This document shows, one piece after another, positions 25,851 through 33,683 of a DNA stretch of 64,000 nucleotides. The position numbers and the translations under genes are program-made. The stretch comes from Acidobacteriota bacterium (GTDB taxonomy: Bacteria; Acidobacteriota; Holophagae; Acanthopleuribacterales; Acanthopleuribacteraceae): contig JACJWC010000012.1 of NCBI GenBank assembly GCA_020637335.1, positions 1-64,000 on the forward strand. The letters are read 5' to 3'. The notes below the pieces were generated by a model. The model did no database searches. It was given only the letters and a program-made list of their open reading frames with translations, and was not told the DNA's origin. Position 1 is the stretch's first letter; each line of letters starts with the position of its first letter.

Positions 25851-26353
25851 TGGCCTTTGTGGTCGTTTATGACTCATGCGTTCTTTATTCAGCACCGCTT
25901 CGGGATTTATTGATGCGCATGGCTTTAGCAGACCTATATCGAGCGAAATGGACCAGAAAAATTCATGAGGAATGGATTCGAAACTTACATAAAAATCGGG
26001 GAATTCCAGTGGAAACTCTTGAAAGCGTAGCGGATCTGATGGATGCCCACGTAAGGGACGCTTTGGTAGAGGATTACCAAAAATATGAACAATTATTTGA
26101 ATTACCTGACCCAGATGATCATCATGTTTTAGCGGCTGCCATCGCCTCGGGTGCCAAACTAATCGTGACCTTTAACCAAAAAGATTTAAGGTTATCACTT
26201 CCTGCACGGCAAGGATGCGGCCGAGCAAGGCTGGGTTCATGTCTACTGCATGGCCCATGCGCGCCGCAAGTTCGTGGAGGCAGCAAAGGCCAGTCATGGC
26301 CAAAAACGCTCCAAAACCTTGGACAACGCCCACGAAATCGTCAAGGACATTAA
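25850..26353 (+). pseudogene. PIN-domain toxin, 3' end replaced by IS66 sequence
   Basis: Residues 1-117 are a PIN-domain protein (VVVYDSCVLYSAPLRDLL, then KIHEEWIRNLHKNR and LPDPDDHHVLAAAIASGAKL). The acidic residues expected at the RNase active site (Asp near the start, DPDD later) are present. The family is normally about 180 residues, but here homology stops near VTFNQKDLRLS. The remaining 50 residues are an out-of-frame reading of an IS66 transposase fragment. The active-site region is mostly retained, but the C-terminal helices of the PIN fold are lost, so activity is doubtful. Confidence 0.8.
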
Positions 26354-26528
26354 GGCCATCTACCAAGCAGAAAGTCAGATACTGGACGAGGCTTTAACCG
26401 CTGAGGAACTGCTGGCCAAGCGTAGCCAAAAGGTCGTGCCGTTGCTCGAGGACTTGGAAACCAAGCTCCTGAATCTTAAGGACTTGATCCCGCCAAAAAC
26501 ATCGTTGGGCCAAGCGATCGGCTACTGA
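26199..26528 (+). pseudogene. IS66-family transposase (TnpC) fragment
   Basis: In a frame different from the PIN gene, the sequence from about 26199 to the TGA at 26526 encodes HGKDAAEQGWVHVYCMAHAR followed by RKFVEA and a long helical segment ending KTSLGQAIGY. This matches the core of the IS66 TnpC transposase (C-AHARRKF... and the P.S.LG.AI.Y block). Both ends are missing. The DDE residues that would precede and follow are mostly absent, so it is a dead remnant. Confidence 0.75.
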
Positions 26529-27081
26529 AAAACCAGTTCTCATTATTCGTCGGTTTGACCGCATGGGTGAAACCCGTATCCCCTTCCTTTCCGCTATGAG
26601 TATGCTGAGGGCAAAGGATGGCGAGGCACACAGCTATCTTGAGATAGGGGATGCGCTTAAACAGCACGGCGCCACACCGGATGCAGATTTGGCCGAGCTA
26701 TGGCGCAGGATTGTTTTCAGCATTCTTGTGTCCAACGTCGATGATCATTTGCGCAACCATGGCTTTGTGTATGAGCGTGAGAAAGGCTGGCGCTTATCAC
26801 CAGCCTACGACATCAACCCAACGCCCGTGGACGTAAAGCCGCGTGTCCTGACAACCACGATTGATTTGTATGACGGCTCGGCCTCGCTGGATTTGGCCAT
26901 TTCTGTCGCTCGTGACTTCCGCTTATCGTCAGCGCAAGCGAAGACAATAGTCCAAGATGTGGCGAATGGCTTGTCACAATGGCGTGAGGTTGCACCGCAG
27001 TTTCATCTTAGTAAGCGTGAAGTGGATCGTATGGCATCAGCTTTTGAACATGACGATCTAAAAAAAGCGCAGAAGATTTGA
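26525..27081 (+). pseudogene. HipA C-terminal kinase fragment
   Basis: The frame open from about 26525 encodes KPVLIIRRFDRMGETRIPFL, then WRRIVFSILVSNVDDHLRNH and WRLSPAYDINPTP. These are the conserved HipA-C motifs: the RFDR segment, the catalytic N-x-DDH-x-xNHG loop and the magnesium-binding YD-x-NP. The N-terminal half of HipA (nucleotide-binding lobe and HipA_N) and any HipB are missing. The fragment begins directly where the IS66 fragment ends. It can hardly be an active kinase on its own. Confidence 0.85.
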
Positions 27082-27176
27082 ATGTCACGACAATCAAACA
27101 TGGTAACAAAAACTCACTCTATTTATAGGTAGACACCAATATTAACGCACCCTCTGGGTAGGGTTACGTGCTCTTT

Positions 27177-28190
27177 TCAAAATTGTTTTTCAAAATCGAT
27201 GCCGTTAAAAGAATAAACGTTTCCGTCAGCCAATCCCAGCCAGATTTTTCCAATTTTGTCTCGGTATATTGAGCGTACAAAATCATTTGACAACCCATTT
27301 CGTGTGGTGAAATTTTCCATCGATTTTCCGTCATATTTCCAGATTCCGGAGTCCCTATCGCCAAACCAAATATTGCCTTCATTATCCTCTGCAATGGCAA
27401 AAACGTGTTCCAGTGTTTTCGGCGGAGACTTGTCACCCTTTTTTTTACTATCGGGGTGAATTAAATTTTTATGTCTCGAAAAATTTGTAATCGACGCTCC
27501 ATCTTTAAGCAACACACCAATTCCATTATTTCCAATCCAAAGTCTACCAGCTTTATCCTCAAAAATACTTCTGATATGAAGCGACTCCATTTTTATGTCA
27601 AGCCCCAACGATTCATCATTAATGACAATGAACTCACTTCCATTAAATCCAAATATCCCTGCATAGGTGCCAAACCAAAGCATATTGTGTTTTCCTGTTG
27701 CGAGGCTCGTAACTGCATATAAATTATTTGGATTGATAACTTTAGGTTTTGGAAAGGGTAAGTAATATAAACTTTGCCCATCATATCGATAAACGCCCTC
27801 CTTGTTTCCAGCTGCAAACCATAGATCATCACTCGATTTTTTCCAAACGCCTTGCGGTATCCAATTTTCTTTCTCGGTTTGGTTTTTGAAGGACGTTCCA
27901 TCGTAACGACATACTCCATTTTGGGTTCCAATCCAAATCATTCCATTTTTGTCTTCCTGTATGCAAAGAATTTTGTTATCAGGCAAGCCATCAGTGGTTG
28001 TAAAGTAGGTGAAACTGGTTCCGTTGAAAAGGGCCACTCCTTCTTGATCACTTCCGATCCAAAAATTCTCATTCTTGTCTTGAAACATAGAACGGATTCC
28101 CGATTTGAATTTTAAAGGATCCGTTTTGACCATCCCAAATAATTCTGGGGCTGTAGAACTTAATAAAATAATTAATAGAATCAATTTCAA
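27177..28190 (-). CDS. Secreted two-component-regulator propeller protein
   Basis: The 337-residue product has a signal-peptide-like start (MKLILLIILLSSTAPELFG) and a series of Reg_prop (two-component-regulator propeller) repeats: SMFQDKNENFWIGSDQEGVA, CIQEDKNGMIWIGTQNGVCR, SIFEDKAGRLWIGNNGIG, AIAEDNEGNIWFGDRDSGIW and SIYRDKIGKIWLGLADGNVY. Each repeat has the D..G..W(I/F)G hallmark. In larger proteins these blades form the sensor half of a hybrid kinase; here there is no kinase and no membrane anchor at the C-terminus, so it may be a free-standing sensor or a truncated one. The start is a TTG with AGGA upstream. The codons are visibly AT-rich compared with the rest of the window, suggesting transfer. 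Confidence 0.8.
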   Translation of the reverse strand: MKLILLIILLSSTAPELFGMVKTDPLKFKSGIRSMFQDKNENFWIGSDQEGVALFNGTSFTYFTTTDGLPDNKILCIQEDKNGMIWIGTQNGVCRYDGTSFKNQTEKENWIPQGVWKKSSDDLWFAAGNKEGVYRYDGQSLYYLPFPKPKVINPNNLYAVTSLATGKHNMLWFGTYAGIFGFNGSEFIVINDESLGLDIKMESLHIRSIFEDKAGRLWIGNNGIGVLLKDGASITNFSRHKNLIHPDSKKKGDKSPPKTLEHVFAIAEDNEGNIWFGDRDSGIWKYDGKSMENFTTRNGLSNDFVRSIYRDKIGKIWLGLADGNVYSFNGIDFEKQF

Positions 28191-28382
28191 CGTGGGTCCT
28201 GTACAAAATTTATAGAAATGTAGCGCACCGGCAGGCTACCAAATGTATTCCCTAAAAGCAATTTAAGGAATTCAATGTAGTAGGTTGAAACAGGCCTATC
28301 ATAATTCAGGCCCAAACCGACGTTGAACAATGCCCTATCTCGCCTTCCGAGCTGTTTTTTTTGGATTTTCACCTGGGTTTAC

Positions 28383-28742
28383 CTAACAGATAACCCGAGG
28401 AAAAGGAGCTTCAAAAAAGAAGATCTGCATAGACTCGTACTGATCAGAGTTGTCAGCCAATTGGATCTGAATTCCGTTCGCAAGTTCAATCACAATCCGA
28501 TCGGAACTAACTTCTACCCGCAGGACCTCGGTATTCATGATGTCGAAAAACCCTGGCTCAGGCCAGCGACCTTCTTCCCAATGAGCTAGGTGATTGCCCT
28601 CCTTAAAAAGATCAACAGGGGATGTCACAACAAACCGGACAGGGCCAAAAGTGAGTTGGAGATCAAACTGGCCGACACACACCTGCGTTGTGAACTCGCC
28701 GACGATCGGAGACAGGTCTAAATCTCGGGGTATCCGGTACAT
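28383..28742 (-). CDS. DUF6188-like small protein
   Basis: The 119-residue product (MYRIPRDLDLSPIVGEFTTQ, then QVCVGQFDLQLTFG and SDQYESMQIFF near the end) resembles DUF6188-type proteins, which often lie in immunity or contact-dependent loci; I am only moderately sure of the assignment. The ATG at 28742 has GGGA six bases upstream; a TTG lies four codons earlier. No toxin gene is recognisable next to it, so it would be an orphan. Confidence 0.55.
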   Translation of the reverse strand: MYRIPRDLDLSPIVGEFTTQVCVGQFDLQLTFGPVRFVVTSPVDLFKEGNHLAHWEEGRWPEPGFFDIMNTEVLRVEVSSDRIVIELANGIQIQLADNSDQYESMQIFFFEAPFPRVIC

Positions 28743-28860
28743 TTTTTGTCCCAAACAAAATTTTGATCTCTATTATCACCCTTCAAAACCTCTTTGTGGA
28801 GGGATTCCCGGATGGTAGCACTAATACTTCATTTTTGCAGATCATATTATGTTATGCAAG

Positions 28861-28884
28861 GTCATGGATTTAAACGGGTAAAAC
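28861..28884 (+). repeat. Short repeat AGGTCATGG-TTTAAA-GGGT, copy 1
   Basis: AGGTCATGGATTTAAACGGG recurs as AGGTCATGGGTTTAAAAGGG at about 29574. The two copies in the same orientation bracket the 28.9-29.55 kb block of small minus-strand frames. Confidence 0.4.
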
Positions 28885-28921
28885 ACAAGGTCTGTTTTGA
28901 CTTGCTTGCCCTTCCCGCGGT

Positions 28922-29328
28922 TTACTCAGACATTTCAAAAACTCTTGCCATTTTTGAGTGTATTCTGATGAATCCGAAATTGATTAATCTTATGAAAATA
29001 TGATCGAATTCTTGTGCCTGCTCTTCAGATAATAACCAATCGTAGTCTTCATCGCCCGGAGTTTTGTATCCGATTTCCTCAATTCCAGTTAAATCATCAT
29101 AAGTTAAATCAGATATTTGAAAATAATCTAGATCGGAAAAGTCAATTTGTACAAATTTAGTTCTTTTGGTCCATTCCGGAAGTGGAAAAAAAATGATTGA
29201 AAATTCGCTCTTAAGTCTGTTGAAGTAGAAGGAATGTAAACCGAAGCAATTATATAGATCCACCCAGTCTTCAAAGTTTTTCCAAAATTGATCTCAACGC
29301 CTTTTGATACGGTAAAATTTTTTTTCAT
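28922..29328 (-). pseudogene. Small protein gene split by a frameshift
   Basis: The 3' part (about 113 codons from 29263) reads VDLYNCFGLHSFYFNRLKSE and ends SKMARVFEMSE. In the same frame further upstream, DQFWKNFEDW is readable right up to an in-frame TGA. The 5' part, in another frame, begins MKKNFTVSKGVEINFG at 29328. A single-base change near 29290-29305 would join them into one protein of about 135 residues: MKKNFTVSKGVE + DQFWKNFEDWVDLYN. It may be a real pseudogene or an assembly error. The function is not recognised, though the small acidic, aromatic-rich sequence resembles immunity-type proteins. Confidence 0.45.
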
Positions 29329-29351
29329 GATTTTCTCTAAATAAATAAGCC

Positions 29352-29555
29352 CTATCTTATTACGAGCGTTTTTCGAGGCCTAGTTTCCCAAATTTTTTGG
29401 CCACGTCCCTCGCCAGTATTATATTCCATTTTGGTCGTCCTCCTTTTTTGGGCTTTGTTTTGGGAAATCTCAGATCCTTTTTCACCAGTATCCTTTGCAA
29501 TGTTGGCAACTTTTTTCTTTTTTGATGGGGGCCCTTTTTTAAAGTACCTTTTCAC
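29352..29555 (-). CDS. Lysine-rich short frame, weakly supported
   Basis: A 67-codon frame that reads MKRYFKKGPPSKKKKVANIA and contains TGEKGSEISQNKAQKRR. The very basic composition and AT-rich DNA make a chance origin possible. It might instead be the tail of a lost toxin or RHS-type protein, since the neighbours on this strand are immunity-like. No ribosome-binding site is clear. Confidence 0.25.
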   Translation of the reverse strand: MKRYFKKGPPSKKKKVANIAKDTGEKGSEISQNKAQKRRTTKMEYNTGEGRGQKIWETRPRKTLVIR

Positions 29556-29573
29556 AGGTCATGAAGTTTATGT

Positions 29574-29597
29574 GAGGTCATGGGTTTAAAAGGGTTA
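29574..29597 (+). repeat. Short repeat AGGTCATGG-TTTAAA-GGGT, copy 2
   Basis: AGGTCATGGGTTTAAAAGGG with about two differences from the copy at 28861. It may mark the edge of an inserted block. Confidence 0.4.
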
Positions 29598-29820
29598 GGA
29601 CCCGGCCTTTCTTTTAACCTTACAGTTCGTTTTCTGACGGGGAAGATGGTGGCCGCTAACACGTCTGCTTGGGCTTGTTCTATCCTCATTTCGACGACCC
29701 AGACGGACTCAGGCTGGAACTAATTCCCCGGCCTTACGGCTGGAAGCGTATCTCAAGTAAAATAAAGGCCTAAAGAGAAGCGCCTAAGGCGTCGTGAATT
29801 CTAAAAAAGGAGATTGAGCC

Positions 29821-30192
29821 ATGACCTATATCGACGGGTTCGTATTCGCGGTGCCGACAGCGAACAAGCAGACCTTCATCGCATACGCCAAAAGCGTTGA
29901 CAGCGTGTTTATCGACCTTGGTGCCACTCGCATCCTCGAATGCTGGGGTGATGATGTCAAGGACGGCAAGGTCACCGATTTCCGCAAGGCCGTGCAGGCC
30001 AAGGAAGATGAAACGGTCGTCTTCTCCTGGATCGAATGGCCGGACAAGGAAACCCGCGACCGGGCCATGCAAAAGATGATGTCGCCTGAATTCGAAGACG
30101 AACGGATGGACCCGGAGAAATACCCGATGCCGTTCGACGGCAAGCGCCTTGTTTATGGCGGTTTCGCGCCGGTGGTCGAAATGGGCGGCTAA
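29821..30192 (+). CDS. DUF1428 (YbaA-like) protein
   Basis: The 123-residue product begins MTYIDGFVFAVPTANKQTF and has the DUF1428 signature: ILECWGDDV, ETVVFSWIEWPDKETRD and a C-terminal FDGKRLVYGGFAPVVE. The family folds as a dimeric alpha-beta barrel; its biochemical function is unknown, and members are widespread in Proteobacteria. The ATG is preceded by AAAAGGAGA. The gene is GC-richer than the AT-rich block before it and stands isolated between repeats, consistent with acquisition. Confidence 0.9.
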   Translation: MTYIDGFVFAVPTANKQTFIAYAKSVDSVFIDLGATRILECWGDDVKDGKVTDFRKAVQAKEDETVVFSWIEWPDKETRDRAMQKMMSPEFEDERMDPEKYPMPFDGKRLVYGGFAPVVEMGG

Positions 30193-30560
30193 AGGAAGGC
30201 ATACCGAGAATTGAGGTCTTTTCTTTTTGCTCAAGCGACTCCAATGGCATCGGCCATGGGCAGCCATTAAACAGCCATATGCCAATGATTTAATGATGTA
30301 AACTTATCGGCTCAATACGACTGTTGGGAGTCCCTCAAGTAAAAAATGACCCCAGCTCCGGCAAGCCCAGCCCCAAGCCAAATCATTTTTTTATGGACAC
30401 ACTCTTTTGTGCAATCGGCACATTTATACTTAATAATTAGATTTTTAGACATAAACTTTTCAAGTGACTGGGGGTTTCCTGTTGCCCCTCAAGTCTTTTG
30501 GCGCGTGTGGTATGAATAACCAGGAACAGCTTTTGGCCTAGCTTTTGATCCAAGTCATGA

Positions 30561-30895
30561 TTCGACCCCGAGGCCAGAGGCCGATTGACCCGTTAGCCCA
30601 GACCGACGAAGGAGGTGTGGGAATAAGGCGCACCCACCAATCGGGGAGCCCGGGAGGGCGATTGAAGGCAAGGTGGGCCCAATAACGCGGAATTATTCGG
30701 GGAATCGCACAAACCGTCGCGTGAAATGGGTCAAGTTGCGTCGAGTTTTGGGTTTTGGAAAAGCGGGAATCAATGGGCGCTCAGTCGCCCGCTGGGCTCT
30801 GGAAAACACGCGCGGCTGTATTACCCACCCCTCCTGTCGTCGGGGTGGGCTCATGGATCATTCGGCCGTTGGCCTCCTGGTAGAGGCTTGATTTA
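30561..30895 (-). repeat. 330-bp TIR-bounded repeat element, copy 2
   Basis: The reverse complement matches 17206-17541 along almost the full length. Shared blocks include GAGGCCAACGGCCGAATGAT, then GAGCCCACCCCGACGACAGG, AGAGCCCAGCGGGCGACTGA and TTCAATCGCCCnCCCGGGCT. The central part (about 30680-30770) is the most diverged. The imperfect terminal arms could fold the whole element into one long hairpin. No open frame is conserved between the copies. Confidence 0.75.
30646..30661 (+). repeat. GAGCCCGGnnGGGCGA hairpin motif (inside element copy 2)
   Basis: GAGCCCGGGAGGGCGA, the counterpart of 17431-17446. Confidence 0.65.
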
Positions 30896-31141
30896 GATGA
30901 ATCACCGGTTTGGGTCTGCTGGGAAAAGTCAGACCGTAGGATATCATTCCGTACACTATTCAAATGACTAAACGCCAAAACCCGGTTAAACAACCTGGTC
31001 CACATGGGGTGTTTTTCAGACGCTGGCATTCAGGTTGTGTCAGGGTGATGAGCGAGGTTTTTGGCCCCCTTCCCTGCTCAAAACCCCCACTTTCTCCAGG
31101 AGACCAAATGGGGTTGGAATGTTGATCGCCCAACCTGGGTA

Positions 31142-31168
31142 CGCGGGTATGCAACCTGCGCCACATGG
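31142..31168 (+). repeat. Degenerate copy of the GCGGGT/ACCCGC hairpin
   Basis: CGCGGGTATGCAACCTGCGC and CACATGG match the second half of the 42-base repeat (17168-17194), with substitutions that are partly compensatory in the stem. Confidence 0.5.
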
Positions 31169-31379
31169 CATGGCCTGTTCGTGGCAGTCCAATAAGTTGG
31201 CGTGGCCCACAACACCGCTCGCACATAAAAAAGCGAGAGGCTGACAAGCATAGACCGACCCTTCCTGACCGGCTGGTCGAGAAAATGAAACGGGCTAGGA
31301 GGATTATCGGCTTAATGAATCCGTTAATCAAATAAATAGTTGGGGGTTCATGCACGGACAAGGAAAACGACGGCTCGAC

Positions 31380-31408
31380 TTGACAACTACATCACGGCGC
31401 TTTATATA
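31380..31408 (+). promoter_or_regulatory. Sigma-70 type promoter of padR
   Basis: TTGACA at 31380-31385 and TATATA at 31403-31408 are spaced by 17 bases, a near-consensus housekeeping promoter. The PadR-type operator palindrome lies just downstream. Confidence 0.75.
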
Positions 31409-31416
31409 TTATTACG

Positions 31417-31437
31417 ATATATCGTGATTCGATATAT
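31417..31437. promoter_or_regulatory. PadR operator-like inverted repeat
   Basis: ATATATCG-TGATT-CGATATAT is a perfect 8-bp inverted repeat with a five-base spacer, just downstream of the -10 box and next to the ribosome-binding site. ATAT-rich inverted repeats are the usual binding sites of PadR repressors, so autorepression is likely. Confidence 0.65.
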
Positions 31438-31447
31438 AGGAGCTGGA

Positions 31448-31771
31448 ATGAATTTTGAGAGTGTTAAGAAACGGTTTCTGCCCATGACGGAAACCGCCTT
31501 TTATGTCCTGCTCTGTTTGTTGGAAGAGCGTCATGGCTACGCCATCATGCAGGAGGTCGAACGTTTAACAGACGGCCGAATGTCGCTTGGCGCGGGGACG
31601 CTCTATGGAACGCTGGGCAAAATGGAAAAGGCCGGCCTGATTCGGACGACCAAGGAGGAAGCCCGAAGAAAGTACTACCGCGTAACAGAATGGGGTGAAA
31701 ACCTTATTCGCGAGGAGGCCAATCGCTTGAAGCAACTTGTGACTCATGCGGAAATCAAGGAGATCTTATGA
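31448..31771 (+). CDS. PadR-family transcriptional repressor
   Basis: The 107-residue protein shows the PadR winged helix: PMTETAFYVLLCLLEERHGY, then MSLGAGTLYGTLGKMEKAGL and the wing RRKYYRVTEWGENL. The ATG at 31448 has AGGAG upstream; longer in-frame starts run through the promoter and operator and are rejected. The stop overlaps the DUF2812 ATG by four bases (ATGA), so the two are cotranscribed and coupled. PadR repressors typically control the membrane protein beside them in response to a ligand or envelope stress. Confidence 0.93.
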   Translation: MNFESVKKRFLPMTETAFYVLLCLLEERHGYAIMQEVERLTDGRMSLGAGTLYGTLGKMEKAGLIRTTKEEARRKYYRVTEWGENLIREEANRLKQLVTHAEIKEIL

Positions 31772-32292
31772 CAACGAAAACACAGTTTAAATGGTGGTTT
31801 GGCTGGGATGTTCCACAGCTGGAGCAGTGGTTGGAAAACCAGGCATCGCAAGGTTGGCGATTAATCGATGTAAAGAGCTTTGGCCTTCGATTCGTCTTTG
31901 AGAAAAGTGAGGAGCCCATTCCGGTCGTTAAAATTGATTTCCAGATGTCTCCCCAAAAGGATTACTTCGATTTGTTAGAAGAGGCGGGTTGGTGTTTAAT
32001 CGCGCACCCGAATGGTTGGCATTTTTGGTCCTATCACGGTCAGGGCAAGCCAGAACTGTTTAGCGAAAAAGAATCGCTTATGGATCGGAACCGCCGTCAA
32101 ATGTTTTTGGTCGCCCTTCTTTTTTTGATTCAGATTCCCACTTTCAGGCGGTTCGGCCATGACCTCAGCGCTCAGTCAGACCTGTTTGATAAGACGGTCT
32201 TTTGTTTGTTGCTGCTCCTGCTCGCTACGTTGGCTTACTGTTTCACCAAGCTGGCTCTTGCCAATGTCAGAATCAAATCCAAAGCCCATTGA
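31768..32292 (+). CDS. DUF2812 membrane protein (PadR partner)
   Basis: The 174-residue protein has the DUF2812 N-terminal pattern: FKWWFGWDVPQLEQWLENQA, SQGWRLIDVKSFGLRFVFEK and YFDLLEEAGWCLIAHPNGWH. Two membrane helices follow (MFLVALLFLIQIPTF and TVFCLLLLLLATLAYCFTKL). PadR-DUF2812 pairs are a recurrent arrangement, especially in Firmicutes, where the membrane protein may sense envelope conditions or antagonise the repressor. It starts inside the PadR stop codon. Confidence 0.88.
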   Translation: MTTKTQFKWWFGWDVPQLEQWLENQASQGWRLIDVKSFGLRFVFEKSEEPIPVVKIDFQMSPQKDYFDLLEEAGWCLIAHPNGWHFWSYHGQGKPELFSEKESLMDRNRRQMFLVALLFLIQIPTFRRFGHDLSAQSDLFDKTVFCLLLLLLATLAYCFTKLALANVRIKSKAH

Positions 32293-32357
32293 ACAAATCA
32301 CCCCAAGATCCCCGGTTTAGATGGCTCTGCTGCCAACGGTGTATGGCCTGCAAGTGG

Positions 32358-33425
32358 TCAGAGGGTTTGGTACTTGGCGTGAATGACTTGGAAGGCGTTT
32401 GCTTTGTGCCTGAAAACGTTGAGGAGTTGGGGATCAAAGTGGCCCGGCGATTCCAAGGTCATCATGTGGACCGCTTGATCGTGGCTGTACTTCCTCTTGT
32501 AGGAACGCGGCATGGTTAACGCGTCATACACATCGGCAAGCGCCATGATCCGGGCACAGAGGGGAATCTCCGTGCCACCGATTCCGTGCGGATAACCGGT
32601 ACCATCCCAACGTTCGTGATGGAATTCTGCAATATCGCGCGCACAGCGCAAAAAGGTACTGGTTCCGAAAAGCTGTTCCGTTTTGGCGATGGCATCCCGA
32701 CCGAGCAGGGTGTGCTTTTTCATCGCTTCAAATTCCTCGGCTGTTAATCGATGTGGCTTCTCCAAAATGCTATCCCGAATGCCGATTTTACCAACGTCAT
32801 GCAGGACAGCCGATTCGGTCAAGATTTCCAACTCAAGGCCAGCAAAGGAGTCGTAGCCGCCCAAGTGTAGATTCTCGGCCAGGACCCGGACGTAATTTTT
32901 GGCTCTTTGCACGTGTTTTCCGGTTTCCTCATCGCGACATTCGGCCAGGATAGCCATGCTGGTAATCACCCCGCGATAAGCGTGCCCTAGTGCATGGGTT
33001 TTTTCATCGATAATCGATCGCAGATCATCGCGGTGTTTCTTCAGTTCGATGTGGCTTTTGACCCGCATGAGCAGCATATCGGCCCGGATCGGTTTGGTCA
33101 CAAAATCGACAGCACCCAACCGCAAACCCAAGGTCTCTTCGTTGGGGTCGGAATGGCCCGTCACAAAAATGATGGGAATCGTTTGGGTGGCGGGATCGGC
33201 CTTCAGCAGCTTACACACTTCAAAACCGCTGATATCGGGCAGACCAATGTCCAACAGGATGAGGTCCGCTCCAAATTCCTGCACCAGAGGTAATACGGAT
33301 AATCCCTCCGTCAGCCAGGAAACGTCAAAATGGGTTTCCAGAATGGAGCAGATCAAGGACCCAACGGTGGATTCATCCTCAACCAACACAATTTTACCGA
33401 GCTTGTCAAACGTGGTTTCCCTCAT
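32358..33425 (-). CDS. Response regulator with HD-GYP c-di-GMP phosphodiesterase domain
   Basis: The 355-residue protein has an N-terminal receiver domain (VLVEDESTV with acidic pair; LILLDIGLPDISGFEV with the phospho-acceptor Asp; PIIFVTGHSD; FVTKPI) followed by an HD-GYP domain. Its motifs are HDVGKIGIRDSILEKP, KKHTLLGRDAI, EFHHERWDGTGYPHG and RIMALADVYDAL. The HD and HHExxDGxGYP motifs are intact, so hydrolysis of cyclic di-GMP is expected. No sensor kinase lies next to it. The gene ends 66 bases from the DUF2812 stop, convergent. Confidence 0.95.
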   Translation of the reverse strand: MRETTFDKLGKIVLVEDESTVGSLICSILETHFDVSWLTEGLSVLPLVQEFGADLILLDIGLPDISGFEVCKLLKADPATQTIPIIFVTGHSDPNEETLGLRLGAVDFVTKPIRADMLLMRVKSHIELKKHRDDLRSIIDEKTHALGHAYRGVITSMAILAECRDEETGKHVQRAKNYVRVLAENLHLGGYDSFAGLELEILTESAVLHDVGKIGIRDSILEKPHRLTAEEFEAMKKHTLLGRDAIAKTEQLFGTSTFLRCARDIAEFHHERWDGTGYPHGIGGTEIPLCARIMALADVYDALTMPRSYKRKYSHDQAVHMMTLESPGHFDPQLLNVFRHKANAFQVIHAKYQTL

Positions 33426-33683
33426 TCACTCTATGTCGGCACGTAGGCTGTACTAATTGAGACAGGTGTTTAAAACACCCTTCTAATTGGGTAGCCTTAG
33501 TCAAATTAGCCCTGCTTCCCGCCACTCGGAAGGCCTTTCGGAGATGACCCTCGGCAAGGCCTAGACCCTAACCAGCGGGCCAAGCCCAACATGGGCCAAA
33601 TCCCAACACCAAAGGCGAAGGCCCAGAACCAAGCGAAAAAGGATTCTGATTTCGGTCCAGCGCAATAAATGGTGCATTCAGGT

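Larger units (their letters stand above)
30193..31379. other. Gene-free stretch with the second 330-bp element
   Basis: No gene is supported over 1.2 kb. It contains the inverted second copy of the 330-bp element (30561-30895) and a degenerate single hairpin of the 42-base repeat (31142-31168). A 72-codon frame inside the element is not preserved in the other copy. Confidence 0.65.

Noticed and set aside
30673..30891. 72-codon frame inside the 330-bp element
   Set aside because: Parts of the peptide recur in the other copy, but the frame breaks, so coding is not conserved.
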